DNA of 64,000 bases from Ligustrum vulgare (GCA_963555705.1 OY743176.1:42547026-42611025); one strand, 5' to 3'; counted from the stretch's first letter, positions 1-10,393 are shown. Program-made: numbers and translations. The notes: generated from the sequence alone by a model not told the origin.

Positions 1-58
1 TTGATGATTGGAAGCTATGTTTTACAAGTGAAGGTCCATTCGGCTTACACATTATAAT

Positions 59-138
59 GAGCACATTTTTCCAAATCATTTTTTAACCATACACACTTTC
101 TCTCTTCAATTTTTAACCACACATCGTACCTAAAAAAC
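59..138 (-). repeat. MITE family M1, partial copy
   Basis: On the minus strand this stretch reads as the same core seen at 2015-2221, 29511-29677 and 61204-61360: a 'GGTAAGATGTGTGGTTAAA' type segment followed by an A-rich 'GGAGAGAGAAAATG' type segment. The outer inverted repeats are not recognisable here, so it is a fragment. Assignment rests on similarity between copies inside this window only. Confidence 0.5.
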
Positions 139-199
139 CCAAATAATATACATTATAAATCAAATTACATTTATTTCAGCCGCCAAACGGAGTACTATG

Positions 200-887
200 A
201 TCATTATACCTCCAGCTCGACCAGCAACATAGGCAAGATCCATGGACGGATACTTCACATCATTTGGAGTCTTAAATGTAAGAGAACCAAGCATAAATGA
301 ACATTCAAACTTAATCTACCGAACCAAAAAATAATTTGAAAATCACTGTGTAGTATCTTCATAATAATATAATAATAAAAAGAACAAGAAAATAGAAAAC
401 TTCGTAGTTTCAAATCTGTTTTTCACGAAATTGCGTAGTATCTTCATAATAATACTAATAAAAAGAATAAGAAAATTGAATGCATGATCGACAGGAGATG
501 AGTGACAATCTCGATGTCATCATATTCGGCCCCAAAAAGATAGTGAGCTTCAATAACTTCTAAACCATGTAAAAAATAAAATGACCAAAACGACTATTTT
601 TCCAACAGGAGGCTTGCTGATTGTAGTTCAAGACTCCAAACAAAATGTCAAATATATCATAAAGCTAGCGTTCTCGATTTACTTTTAGTGCATGTTGTTC
701 GTGGAACTAAACTCTACATTTTACAAGTTTTCTTCTAATTTATTTTTCCTCTTCAATAATGAAACAAGTCTTTACCTTGTTGAAGAGGGTGGCAGAGTCC
801 ACATTTATCTTTTTACCCATATTCCAATTAGGATTCTTCAAAACATCTGCGACATTCACTTCTTTTAATTTATCAACAGGCCAATCC
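200..887 (-). pseudogene. DXR: DXR (1-deoxy-D-xylulose 5-phosphate reductoisomerase) gene fragment, three exons
   Basis: DXR is the plastid enzyme that makes MEP in the non-mevalonate isoprenoid pathway. On the minus strand three exon-like blocks occur in the order expected for the family. Block 1 (887-776) encodes [38 protein letters not shown]; it is preceded by AG and followed by a good GTAAAG donor. Block 2 (about 568-480) encodes [20 protein letters not shown]; its acceptor reads TG rather than AG. Block 3 (about 293-200) encodes [29 protein letters not shown]. The N-terminal exons (NADPH-binding region) are absent above 890, and the QDSSVLAQ-type segment between blocks 2 and 3 is missing. 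No uninterrupted frame exists, so I call it a truncated genomic copy with intron sequence retained. Identification is from remembered family motifs. Continuation beyond the left window edge cannot be judged. Confidence 0.75.
351..480. repeat. Short direct duplication inside the DXR fragment
   Basis: A ~46-bp A/T-rich segment beginning TAGTATCTTCATAATAATA is present at 351-397 and again at 436-480, separated by 38 bp. It lies between DXR blocks 2 and 3, where coding sequence is missing, so the duplication may mark the repair event that removed it. Confidence 0.6.
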
Positions 888-1054
888 CTATCATTGAGAG
901 AATTACGAATGGTCAACTTTGATTTAAAACAACTGAGTTACAGATACATACGAATAGAAGAAAATTATAGTGGAAGTATAACAATGAGTTTAATAGCTAG
1001 CAATAAATTTACGTGTCAAGATTTCACACCTAAAAGCACCACCTGATGTAGTGA

Positions 1055-1148
1055 AAATAAGGCTCTTAGTGCCCTAAGGACATATCTCCCAGTGATAAAT
1101 GAAATAAGGCGCCCAGTGCCCCAATGACATATCTCCCAGTGATAAATG
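1055..1148 (+). repeat. 47-bp tandem duplication
   Basis: Two adjacent 47-bp units (1055-1101 and 1102-1148) share AAATAAGG, AGTGCCC and GACATATCTCCCAGTGATAA with a few substitutions. No function is evident. Confidence 0.7.
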
Positions 1149-1460
1149 AGAGGGCAGAAAATTTGCTCAACGCAGTCCGGTGCAGAATTTGAATTCCGGA
1201 AAAATGAATTTGTGCCCAGTGGAAAGCGGGAATCACCACCACTCATGGGAGTTACCAATGCCCTCCACCTTGACTCTAGGAAGCACAACCTGCAATTTAC
1301 CTCTCGAACCAATGGTTCAGGGCATGGTTGGTTCGGATCTTCAAAGTGTGGGTTACACATTTGTAATAATGCGCCTGAGGGTAAAGAAGCTATTACGACA
1401 CTAATAATCAGTGAATGTAACAACAATAAGGCACCAACTCAATTAGTTTATTTATAACCC
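1140..1460. other. Coding-like stretch of unknown identity
   Basis: This segment is less AT-rich than its surroundings and stays open in several frames on both strands (plus strand 1146-1457 and 1180-1404; minus strand 1016-1426). I recognise no domain in any of them. It could be a captured exon fragment, like the neighbouring DXR piece, or chance openness. Confidence 0.2.
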
Positions 1461-1843
1461 AAGATAAAAAATGCACATCTAAATCTATACATATACATAT
1501 ATAATAATAGGATAATTGTCACCATTTTATGCACATAGTTTTTCGTCCATTTTCACATGCCATTTTAGGAAATTTCTTATTTTTATCAATTTATTTTAAT
1601 ACATGAATTAGGAAAGTTCAATTAATATATGTAATAAATGATTTAAGGATTTGTGAAAACAATATATTTACATAAAGTCAAATTATAGATTTTTTTTTTT
1701 CATTTGATAATTATTGCATTATTTTGAAATTGAAAAATATGCAATATAGGTGTTAAATCCAAGATCTTAACGAGAAGTTTAATACAAATTAATAATGAGA
1801 ACACACTCTAAACATATCATTTGTAAAATCGTTTTAAATACTA

Positions 1844-2007
1844 AGAGTTTGTTTTTGATAAAAAAATCGATTTTTTATCAAAGTCAAAGTCAACAATTAA
1901 TCACAACCATATATTTCATGGGTCTCATAACTTTTTAACCACACATCTCATCAAATTTTATCAAAATTCGCTAAAAAACTGATTTTAATCTCTACCAAAC
2001 AGGGGCT
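1844..2007. mobile_element. MITE-like insertion with short imperfect terminal inverted repeats
   Basis: This lies in a 377-bp segment missing from the two sister copies downstream. It starts AGAGTTTGTTTTTGATA and ends TACCAAACAGGGGCT, whose reverse complement AGCCCCTGTTTGGTA resembles the start. The ends resemble other 'CTGTTTGGTA' elements in this window (54162-54389). The superfamily is not certain; hAT-type is the likeliest. Confidence 0.45.
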
Positions 2008-2014
2008 AAATTTA

Positions 2015-2221
2015 AGGCTTTGTTCCATAGACTAAAAGCAGGGATTTAAATTTTGTGTTGGATTTATTTATATTTTCTAGGTAAGATGTGAGATTAAAAA
2101 TTGGAGACAGAAAATGTGAATGGTTAAAAAGTGATATGGAAAATTGTATAAATTAAATTTGTTGTCTCTTTTGTCTTTTAGTCAATTAATCTAGCAATTT
2201 AAATTTTGTCGAATAGGGCCT
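2015..2221 (+). mobile_element. MITE family M1 copy
   Basis: It starts AGGCTTTGTTCCATAGACTA and ends GTCGAATAGGGCCT, giving imperfect inverted ends. The core contains TTTTCTAGGTAAGATGTG and the A-rich segment shared with copies at 59-138, 29511-29677 and 61204-61360. It sits directly next to the MITE at 1844-2007. Confidence 0.5.
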
Positions 2222-2690
2222 AAAAGTTTTATGTATACTTTTTATTTTTTCCAACATTCAATCTTTTTAATTTATCTCATTTAAGTCCTAAAATAATACA
2301 TAGAATTTCTTACCTAAATTATTATAATTTTGAAAGAAATAATAAATATTCGATCATTCTAAATAAATTCAATTAAATCATTTAATTTTCTACAATTGCA
2401 GGTTCCGATAAATTTATTGGTTAAATTTGTAAAATAGATGGCATTAGCAAAATCATTCTATTTAAAAATAGAACATGGTCAACACATTTATTTAGCATGA
2501 ACAAAATTAGTATATGCAATTGTTAAAAATGAATTTTAAAGATTGTGTAGTTGAGAATGAATATTGAAAAAACTTATCTTCAAAGAATCAATTCTATAAG
2601 AATATGTGAAAAAGTCTTATGTCTTATGGTTTAAACTCTCATTTATAAATTGAGATGTATAAATGATATTATATAAAGTTAATTATATTT

Positions 2691-2691
<1 letters not shown>

Positions 2692-2760
<69 letters not shown>
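2692..2760 (+). repeat. (TAA)23 microsatellite
   Basis: Twenty-three TAA units occupy the place where copies 1 and 3 of the tandem Helitron-like unit have only ATAATAATAGGATAA. The array therefore replaced the 5' terminus of copy 2. Confidence 0.95.
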
Positions 2761-2761
<1 letters not shown>

Positions 2762-3587
2762 CGTCACCATTTTACGCACATAGTTTTTTGCCCATTTTCA
2801 TATGTCATTTTAGGAATTTCTTTTAATCAATTTATTTTAATACATGAATTATGAAAGTTCAATTAATGCATGTAATAAATGATTTATGGATTTTTGAAAA
2901 AATATATATTTATAAAAAGTCAAACTATAAATTTTTTTCTTTTGATAATTATTACATTATTTTGAAGTTGAAAAATATGCCATATGGGTGTCAATCCAAG
3001 ATTTCAACGAGAAGTTTAATACAAACTAAGAAATGAGAACAAACTCTAAATATATCATTTGTAAAATCGTTTTAAATACTAAACTTAAAAGTTTTACTTA
3101 TATTTTTTACTTTTTTCAATATCCAATCATTTTAATTCACCTCATTTAAGTCCTAAAATGATACCTATAATTTCTTACCTAAATGATTAATTTTGAATCT
3201 TTTTTCTTATCAAATTGAAAGAAATAATAAATATTCGATCTTTCTAAATAAATTCAATTAAATCATTTAATTTTCTACAACTTCAGTTTCTGATAAATTC
3301 ATTGGTTAAATTTGTAAAATAGAAGGTGTTAGCAAAATCATTCTATTTAAAAATAGAATATGGTCAACACATTTATTTAGCATGTACAAAATTAGTATGT
3401 GCAATTGTGAAAAATTAATTTTTCAAGATTGTGTGGTAGAGAATGAACATTGAAAAAAATTATTTATGAAGAATCAATTCTATAAGAATAAGTGAAAAAG
3501 TCTCATATCTTGTGAATTAAATTTTCATTCGTAAATTGGGATGTATAAATGATTTTTTTGTATATAAAGTTAATTATATTTATAATA
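2692..3587 (+). mobile_element. Helitron-like tandem unit, copy 2
   Basis: Unit 2 runs from the (TAA)n array (which has overgrown its 5' end) to 3587. It parallels copies 1 and 3 throughout, for example GTCACCATTTTACGCACATA and AAATAGAAGGTGTTAGC. It lacks the 377-bp insertion of copy 1 and lacks the ~0.65 kb 3' region carried by copy 3. Confidence 0.5.
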
Positions 3588-5067
3588 TCTATACATATAT
3601 AATAATAGGATAACCGTCACAATTTTGCGCAAATAGTTTTCTTCCCATTTTCACATGCCATTTTAGGAAATTTCTTATTTTTATCAATTTATTTCAATAC
3701 ATGAAATAGGAAAGTTCAATTAATGCATGTAATAAATGATTTATGGATTTGTGAAAAATTATATATTTATAAAAAGTCAAATTATAGATATTTTTTTCTT
3801 TTGATAATTATTATATTATTTTGAAGTCGAAAAATATGCAATATGGGTGTCAAATCCAAGATCTCAACGAAAAATTTAATACAAACTAAGAAATGAGAAC
3901 AAACTTTAACATATTGTTCGAAAAATCGTTTTAAATACTAAATTTAAAATTTTTACTTATACTATTTAGTTTTTTCATCATCCAATCTTTTTAATTTACC
4001 TCATTTAAGTCCTAAAATGATTAATTTTTAATTTTTTCTTATCAAATTGAAAGAAATATTAAATATTCGATCTTTCTAAATAAATTCAATTAAATCATTT
4101 AATTTTCTACAAAATTAGGTTCTGATAAATTCGTTGGTTAAATTTGTAAAATAGAAGGTGCCAGCAAAATCATTCTATTTAAAAATAGAATATGGTCAAC
4201 ACGTTTATTCGGCATGGACAAAATTAGTATGTGCAATTGTGAAAAATGAGTTTTAAAGAATGTGTGGTTGAGAATGAACATTAAAAAATTTATTTTCGAA
4301 AAATCAATTTTATACGAATAAGTAATAAAATCTTATGTCTTGTGGATTAAACTTTAATTTATAAATTTAGATGAATAAATGATTTTTTGTATATAAAGTT
4401 GATTATATTTGTAATATTCATTCAATAAAATTTAATTAAAATTTGTATTTTATATTATTTATTTGTTACATTCATTTAAATATAGGACGGCGTATAAATT
4501 TGTCACGTGTAAGTTTAACAAATTGCAACATATAATTTAAGTTTGAGCAATTTTTTATTTTTTAAAATGTTTGATAAATTTTGTTCGAAATGTATTTATT
4601 TTTTTACATGTAATGAAATGAAATATTAGTTTAATATATTTAAATATCAATTATTACATTAAGATTGTTAGTAAAAATTCTTATAGTGCTATATGGGGAG
4701 TTGATAAATTAATTCTGTAAATGTTTATTAGTCTTTTTATTTCATTTTATGATTTGAAAATTGTAAACACTTCAACTTTTAGAAATCAAAAAATCGTAAG
4801 CTCTACTTCAGTCATCAAATCAAAATTGTAAAGTACAGATAAGTCACATATCCATATCTTACTTCACCTGAATAGACTAAGAAAACTAGAGAATGGACAA
4901 TTAGCTGTTAATAGAAATATGCAAGTCACAATTTTATGTGTTACTTTTTTGTGTATTTTTCATTATTTATAAATGCACAATTTATGTCGGGTATTTTACT
5001 TTTACAACTTATTCAATAAATAATTGTAAATTATATTTTTCGTGCATCGCACGAGTGCGATTACTAG
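3588..5067 (+). mobile_element. Helitron-like tandem unit, copy 3, with complete 3' end
   Basis: Copy 3 starts TCTATACATATATAATAATA and continues past the point where copies 1 and 2 stop. It extends about 0.65 kb further to a hairpin (CGTGC-atc-GCACG, 5041-5053) followed by AGTGCGATTACTAG. A GC-rich hairpin a few bases before CTAG is the diagnostic Helitron 3' structure. It contains no helicase or RPA coding, so it would be non-autonomous. Confidence 0.55.
5041..5067 (+). other. Helitron 3' terminus (hairpin + CTAG)
   Basis: CGTGC-ATC-GCACG forms a 5-bp GC-rich stem. It is followed after 10 nt by CTAG (5064-5067), with T next in the host, as expected for insertion into an AT dinucleotide. 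Confidence 0.6.
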
Positions 5068-5137
5068 TTCTCCTAAAGTAGGAAATAAGTAATTCTAAAA
5101 AAATGGATGACCAGGCTGCAAGTTTCACAAATACATA

Positions 5138-5310
5138 TCCCTTCCCTATATTCCCTCTTCTCTTTTCTTATATATCTATCTCTTCTACATCTATCTATAT
5201 CTCTCTATATCTCTATATCTCTATATCTTTCTCTATCTCTTCTCTTCTTCTATATCTCTTCTCTTTTTTCTCTTTCTCTTCTATATCTCTTCTATATCCT
5301 CCTATATTAT
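5138..5310 (+). repeat. TCTATA-type polypyrimidine low-complexity tract
   Basis: About 170 bp are composed almost only of TCTATATC, CTTCTC and related runs. The frames open across it are simple-sequence artefacts rich in Ser, Ile and Leu. It ends at the family motif CTATATTATAAGAG that begins several Helitron-like copies here. Confidence 0.8.
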
Positions 5311-5959
5311 AAGAGATGCTTTTTTTATTCACTATTCATTTTTGGTATGTTGCATTCACACTTGAGAGTCAACATGTTATCTTCTTCTTTCTTTTAGGTT
5401 TCTTACTATTACTATGTGCATGTAGAGACAAAAATATAAATAAATAAATTAATTAAAAAAAATAGAATTTATTTTCCTTTTTATCTGATTTGGCAACAGT
5501 AAAAAAAGAAGAAGAAAAAAACATAATTTTTTTTATTATACTCATATGATTTTGCTTAGTCTATGTTGCTTTCACACCTTAAAATTAATTATTTGGTTTA
5601 ACACACACACACACACAAATAAATAAATAAATAAATTAAAAAAAAAAAAGAGAATTTATTTTCCTTTTTATCTGATTTGGCAATAGTAAAAAAATATATA
5701 TATATATATCCCCCTATATTAGAAGAACCTCTTCAAAGATTACTATTTATTATTGGTTGGTTGTTTTCACACCTTAAAGTCGATTATCTGGTTTGGTAAC
5801 AGTAAAAAAATAAAAGTAAAAAAAAGAATTTATTTTCCTTTTTATCTGGTTTGGCAACAGTAAAAATGAAAAAAGAGTTTCTTTTTTTATTATTATACTC
5901 GTATGATTTTGCTTAGTCATAAGATAGAAATATTTTAGCAAACGGGAAAAAAAGACAGA

Positions 5960-5961
<2 letters not shown>

Positions 5962-6015
<54 letters not shown>
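5962..6015 (+). repeat. (TTA)18 microsatellite
   Basis: Eighteen TTA units lie immediately before 'GTCTCATATGATTTTGCTTA'. The sister module at 5884-5912 has only two or three TTA units at the same position, so the array expanded after the module duplicated. Confidence 0.95.
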
Positions 6016-6163
6016 GTCTCATATGATTTTGCTTAATCACATATTCACATCACAAGATAGAAATATTTTAACAAACGGGTAATTTGAGTTGGGATTAACT
6101 TATATTTCATGCTTTGGATTAACTTATGTTTTACGCTAATAAAACATACTAAAAATCAAATCT

Positions 6164-6188
6164 CGTGCAACGCACGATCCCGCACTAG
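6164..6188 (+). other. Helitron 3' terminus (hairpin + CTAG)
   Basis: The stem is CGTGC-AAC-GCACG, followed by ATCCCGCACTAG. The spacing to CTAG is 8 nt, similar to the sites ending at 5067 and 17998. Confidence 0.6.
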
Positions 6189-8277
6189 TCTATATCTCTA
6201 ATCTCTTCTATATTTTAATATATATATATATCCCCTCTACATAAAAGAGGGAATGAGTCTTACTATTCATGTTTGTCCCATGCGTTTTCACACTTACTAT
6301 TCATTATCTGGTTTTCATAATTTCCAAATTGTGCAAATAAATATCCTACAATAAATTGAAATTGTCGGTCTACAGAGAAATAAATATCCTAAAGTAAATT
6401 GAAATTGAACAAATATCCCGTCTCTCTCTAAAAACTCATTTCCTTCAGTTTCTTTCTCCCATTCATGCTCACAGATTTCATATATTTCTCAGCTACAGCT
6501 CTCACATAATTTCTCCCTCCTCATCGTCAATCTCTCTCTCTCTCTGCTATGCACCATAATCTGATCCAAGTAAGCCATTTTTTTACTGTAATTAATAATT
6601 TCTTATGATTTGTACTAAAATTGAGCCGGTATTCGCTCTTGCCGCTGGTTAATCCTGAGGAAATCCTGCTCAATTCTTCTTGAGTGTTCTTCATAGTTTA
6701 TTCAATTTCGGCCACCATGTGTTAGATTAGGTGTTGGGACTTGCGTTTGATATCTGGGTCAATTGTTTTTATGTCTTATTTTTCCAAAATCAGCTCATTT
6801 CTGTTATTGGCATGATGCCAATCAGGAACATCGTTCACCAAGGTCGAACAAACGCCAACGCCACTGCCTCTTCTCGGGGTTCCTCCGAACTCTTACTGTA
6901 AGGAAATCCCTCCTTCCCCCCTCTCTATATATAGATGTGTGTTTGTATTTTTTCATTTAAAAAATGTGAAATATCTACCGTTTTTATAGGACTTATACAT
7001 TTTTTTTGGACTTTCAAGATTTTTCTTTTCTTTAGTATTCATTATTTGTGGCTATTCTTTCCATGATATTTAAAGATTCAGCTTTTTTTTTTTTTTTTTT
7101 ACTAGGCATTGATTATGTGAATGAAGGACAAAACACTAGCATAGTTATCAACATTTTCATATTTGTTCATTTCTTTTTTTGATATTTTCTTTATTTTTTC
7201 CTGTTATGGCGAGAAACTGGTGCTTCCTAGATATAAGAAGATTAAAATTTGATAACTTTCAAAAAAGAAACAAAATCTGGTTGTGGGTATTTTTGCAAAA
7301 TGAGTTCCTCCAAGATGTTTTTAGTTAAAGTGTATGTTGATCAAAGAGTAAAATGGAGGATATTTTTTCTCTGATTTGACCGAAACTGGAAAATGCTATT
7401 TCTTTTGATATCTTTGAACTGTTTCACTAATTCGAAGTAATTCAGAAGCTTACTCAAGTAACTTGAACTGTACTATATCGTTTCATGAAGGAGAGGTGAA
7501 AAAAAGAGTGGTGAAACATTCATCATTCGAAGGAGAAGGAGAAGGAGAAGGGGAAAAATTAATTGATGGAAATTGGTGGCCTCAGTAAAATATTGAAAAA
7601 TTTATTTACAAATTTATCCATAGTTGACCACTTCAAGAAAATATTCACCGTCTTCTTCGTGTGAAAAATACCTTGTATAATTAATAGGTGGGGGCATAAA
7701 GTTACTGTTCACAAAATATGTCTCATTCGTTTTCACACCATGTGGTGAGGTTCTGGTTCCGTAATAGTAAAAAAAAATTACGTTATTTGATAACATTGAA
7801 GAGTAAATTGCGCAGTAAGGCAGTGAGAAAATATATCTTGTAACGTTATTATTTTTACACCGGAAAAACATTGCCTCTTCTGTTCACACACATAATCCCT
7901 CTCTTCAACCGACAAATTCTCCAACATAGTTTCGTCACTTCATTTTTAGGCGGTCATTGACTCATTTTTTATGCTACAACAAAACAAATCCATGAATTAA
8001 CCACTTCCCATTATAAATCTTCTACTGTTCATTATCATCTAGACTAATTTGATTCCAACGTACATCAAGAATTTTTTCCTCCTTCCTTTGAGAGCCTTCG
8101 TCGTATAGGGTTTTTTCTCAAAGGAACACCTGAAGAATAACACAGGTACCCATAATCATTCATAGATTTAGTTTCCAACTGTATAAAAATTTAACTGTTA
8201 TAAATGAATATATTTATATTTGTCGACCAGATTTATTTTTAATATGACTTCATTCAACTTTACATGATTAGCCACAG

Positions 8278-8673
8278 GAATCAGACAAACCCTTGAATTC
8301 TGTCATACAACTTTCTTGTCAAGAAGAAAAGGATTTTTATGTTAAAGCATCAATGTCAAAGCAAGATCCTAAAGAGTCTCAATATGAAATTCTTTATGTT
8401 CTTGATTCTTCTGAAGTTATGAATACCAAGCTAGGCGACATTGCGAAGAAGGACCCATATAAATTACATCTCTCAACTGACTAGTCGGGTTCCTCAAAAA
8501 AAGTTAAGATCAATGAATCTCCTACGCATTCCATCCCAAAAAGAAAGGTCCCACCTATCTCTGAAGTAGTCGTTGATGAAAATCTATTTGCGTCAAAAAT
8601 AACTGACAAACGTTGTGACATTAATGACAGTATAGGAACTGTACTTATAAAACCAAAACTGGAAAAACCATAA
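8278..8673 (+). pseudogene. Open exon-like remnant with one in-frame TAG; possibly Helitron RPA-like
   Basis: After a plausible acceptor (CCACAG, ending 8277) a frame encodes about 130 residues, with a single in-frame TAG at 8482-8484 and a TAA at 8671-8673. Segments include FYVKASMSKQDPKESQYEIL before the TAG, and after it a Lys/Ser-rich tail containing SGSSKKVKINE and IPKRKVPPISEVV. An acidic/basic tail of this kind resembles the end of RPA70-like proteins carried by plant Helitrons. That link is an inference from location and composition; no OB-fold motif is visible in this exon alone. Upstream exons were not found. Confidence 0.3.
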
Positions 8674-9889
8674 GAAAATATTCAGCGTGTGTAAATATTT
8701 AATGGTAAAGATGATATCCCGCCTGCCGTAACACCTTCCCCTTTTGTTATTTTATGTTTAAAAGAAATGTGTTGTATCCCTTCAGCTATCTGTTACGAAC
8801 ATCACGTGAGTTTTGTAACATATTTAAACTATGCTTAAATAAATCTTTGCCATTTTCAAATTCCTCAATTTATTTTATTATTTCGTAACAACATATGAAT
8901 TCTTCATATTAGCTCGTTCAAGTAATGATTTTCATTACTTATTATTACAAAATAGGAATTCTTCAGAGTCGAGCTTCTTATCTTGTGGTTTAGTTTCTCT
9001 TGGACTTGCGTGGTCACTAGAAACGATGAGGTACTGATAATGTTGAACGACATTCTGGATTTGCTTCCTGTTAAGAAGTTAATATCTACCTACAAACATT
9101 AGATTCTGTGTTATCAGAAAAGTATTTTGTAATGTTTGACACTCAAGAAAAGTTGAACAAGCAATTTAATTATTGAGTTCAACTGGGAAATACACAACCT
9201 TTTGTGTCATAGAGTTCAGGAGTTCATTCTAGCTCCGTCTATATTTCTTTATAGCTGGTCTTTAAGTTGTTATAAAAGAGGATAGTTGCATCTAGGATAA
9301 AGCTATCATAGAACTTTCCATCTAGGATATGAATGCTTTCAAAATTCTGTTGTCACGTCTCTTACCACTCATTGCATATGATCTCATGTATGGAGGTATG
9401 GCGAACAGTGGGTAGGGATAAGTGGAGTGCATCATAGGCTATGTTGGGTGGGATAAAAGGTGAATGAATCAGGGACCACCTATGTATACTTTGGTATTCG
9501 GATAAGAAGAGAGATATAATTTCACCGCAATGGTTATTATAAGATATTATGATTAATTTCAACATTTGCTACTGCAATTTAACGAATTATGGATATTTAA
9601 TTTGGGTTTCAAAGTACATTCTACATGTACCTTGCTGAATTATTCTTCTTGTGTGACTTCATCTTGGATATCACTTCTTTCATTTTTTAAAATAGTTTCA
9701 CACCCCTTGCAAGCCTTATGTTGGTACTTGGGTTAGTTAATAAATGAGAAATTGATATTCATGATTTAATTTGATGGATGGCATTGTACATTTTATCACC
9801 TTTTCTTACTATTGTATGTTCTTGCTTTATTTTCTTATATACTATCTTGCGCCCACTGAAATATTACCCAATACTTATAAGCTTGATGT
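8674..9889. other. No gene seen
   Basis: AT-rich sequence without a credible coding frame, RNA gene or repeat that I can name. The minus-strand frame at 9362-9565 has no recognisable motif. The stretch ends at the gypsy target site. Confidence 0.5.
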
Positions 9890-9894
9890 ATAAT
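9890..9894 (+). repeat. Target site duplication ATAAT (left) of the gypsy element
   Basis: ATAAT directly precedes the TGATGAGTT start of the left LTR and recurs at 16964-16968 directly after the right LTR. Five base pairs is the usual gypsy duplication length. Confidence 0.95.
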
Positions 9895-9931
9895 TGATGA
9901 GTTCCGGAGTGGCTCGAAGAACGTTGACCCG

Positions 9932-10150
9932 TTGCACGTGCCCGTAGGACCAATAACGAGACAAAGAGCCAAAAGAATCAAGCAGGCAATGCAAGGATTC
10001 ATGCAAGCGTGGATGGACGAGTGCTCTAGTGCAAAGACTTTATTTACGTTGCATAAGAATGTGGAAGAGGAGCCAAAGTTATTGCAATGCATTTGGATCA
10101 AGGAAGAACAAGAAATTGGGCAGCAGCTGAGTCACGGCCGTAAAGACTGA
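9932..10150 (+). other. LTR-borne copy of the pol C-terminal coding segment
   Basis: The frame encodes HVPVGPITRQRAKRIKQAM and continues to a TGA at 10148-10150, inside the first part of the palindrome array. The identical segment in the right LTR is in frame with pol. Many plant gypsy polyproteins end in a basic 'GPITRxRAKK' type stretch, so this is best read as the LTR copy of that C-terminus rather than an independent gene. The first start-like codon is TTG, not ATG. Confidence 0.7.
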
Positions 10151-10393
10151 AATCACGGCCGTAACGGATTCACGGCCGTAAAGCCAATATTACGGCCGTA
10201 ACACGACAATGGCGAAATTTTGCAGAAGAGGACTTACGGCCGTAAACCACATCTTCACGGCCGTAAAGAGTTTGGTAGTTTTAAATTCAGAATGTTGATT
10301 ACGGCCGTAAAGGGTATTGTCACGGCCGTAACAATTGTTTTTAATTTTAATCCGTAGCTTGCTTACGGCCGTAAACTCTTAAGTCACGGCCGT
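10134..10393 (+). promoter_or_regulatory. Array of ten ACGGCCGT palindromes in the U3 region
   Basis: Exact ACGGCCGT copies start at 10134, 10155, 10172, 10192, 10236, 10257, 10301, 10322, 10365 and 10386. Most are embedded in (T/C)ACGGCCGTAA, often making the 12-bp palindrome TTACGGCCGTAA. Spacings are 21, 17, 20, 44, 21, 44, 21, 43, 21 bp. They lie 100-350 bp upstream of the TATA box, where transcription factor sites are expected. Function is inferred from position and regularity only. Confidence 0.75.

Larger units (their letters stand above)
1484..2691 (+). mobile_element. Helitron-like tandem unit, copy 1
   Basis: Copy 1 begins TCTATACATATAC...AATAATAGGATAA and then follows the same ~0.85 kb sequence as copies 2 and 3. 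Landmarks are GTCACCATTTT, AAAGTTCAATTAAT, CAAGATCTTAACGAGAAG and ATGGTCAACACATTTATT. A 377-bp insertion (1844-2220) is absent from copies 2 and 3. The copy stops at AATTATATTTGTAAT, the point where copy 2 also stops. The TC start and the 3' end of copy 3 suggest a Helitron. No Rep/helicase coding is present. Confidence 0.5.
5300..6188 (+). mobile_element. Helitron-like sequence with internal duplications, ending in hairpin + CTAG
   Basis: The segment contains repeated modules: 'TTATCTG(A/G)TTTGGCAA(C/T)AGT' occurs at about 5487, 5679, 5784 and 5845, and 'ATATGATTTTGCTTA' at about 5544, 5901 and 6020. It finishes with CGTGC-AAC-GCACG (6164-6176) and CTAG (6185-6188). The next base begins TCTATATCTC, a Helitron-like 5' end. 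No coding is seen. Confidence 0.45.

Noticed and set aside
2663..2854. 63-residue frame with a poly-Asn run
   Set aside because: It is a translation of the (TAA)23 microsatellite and flanking AT-rich DNA, with no coding support.
5103..5397. Two overlapping plus-strand frames rich in Ser/Ile/Leu
   Set aside because: They are products of the TCTATA polypyrimidine tract; two frames are open simultaneously because of the repeat.
5774..6040. 88-residue minus-strand frame with poly-Ile
   Set aside because: It translates the (TTA)18 array; the flanks are Helitron-like modules.
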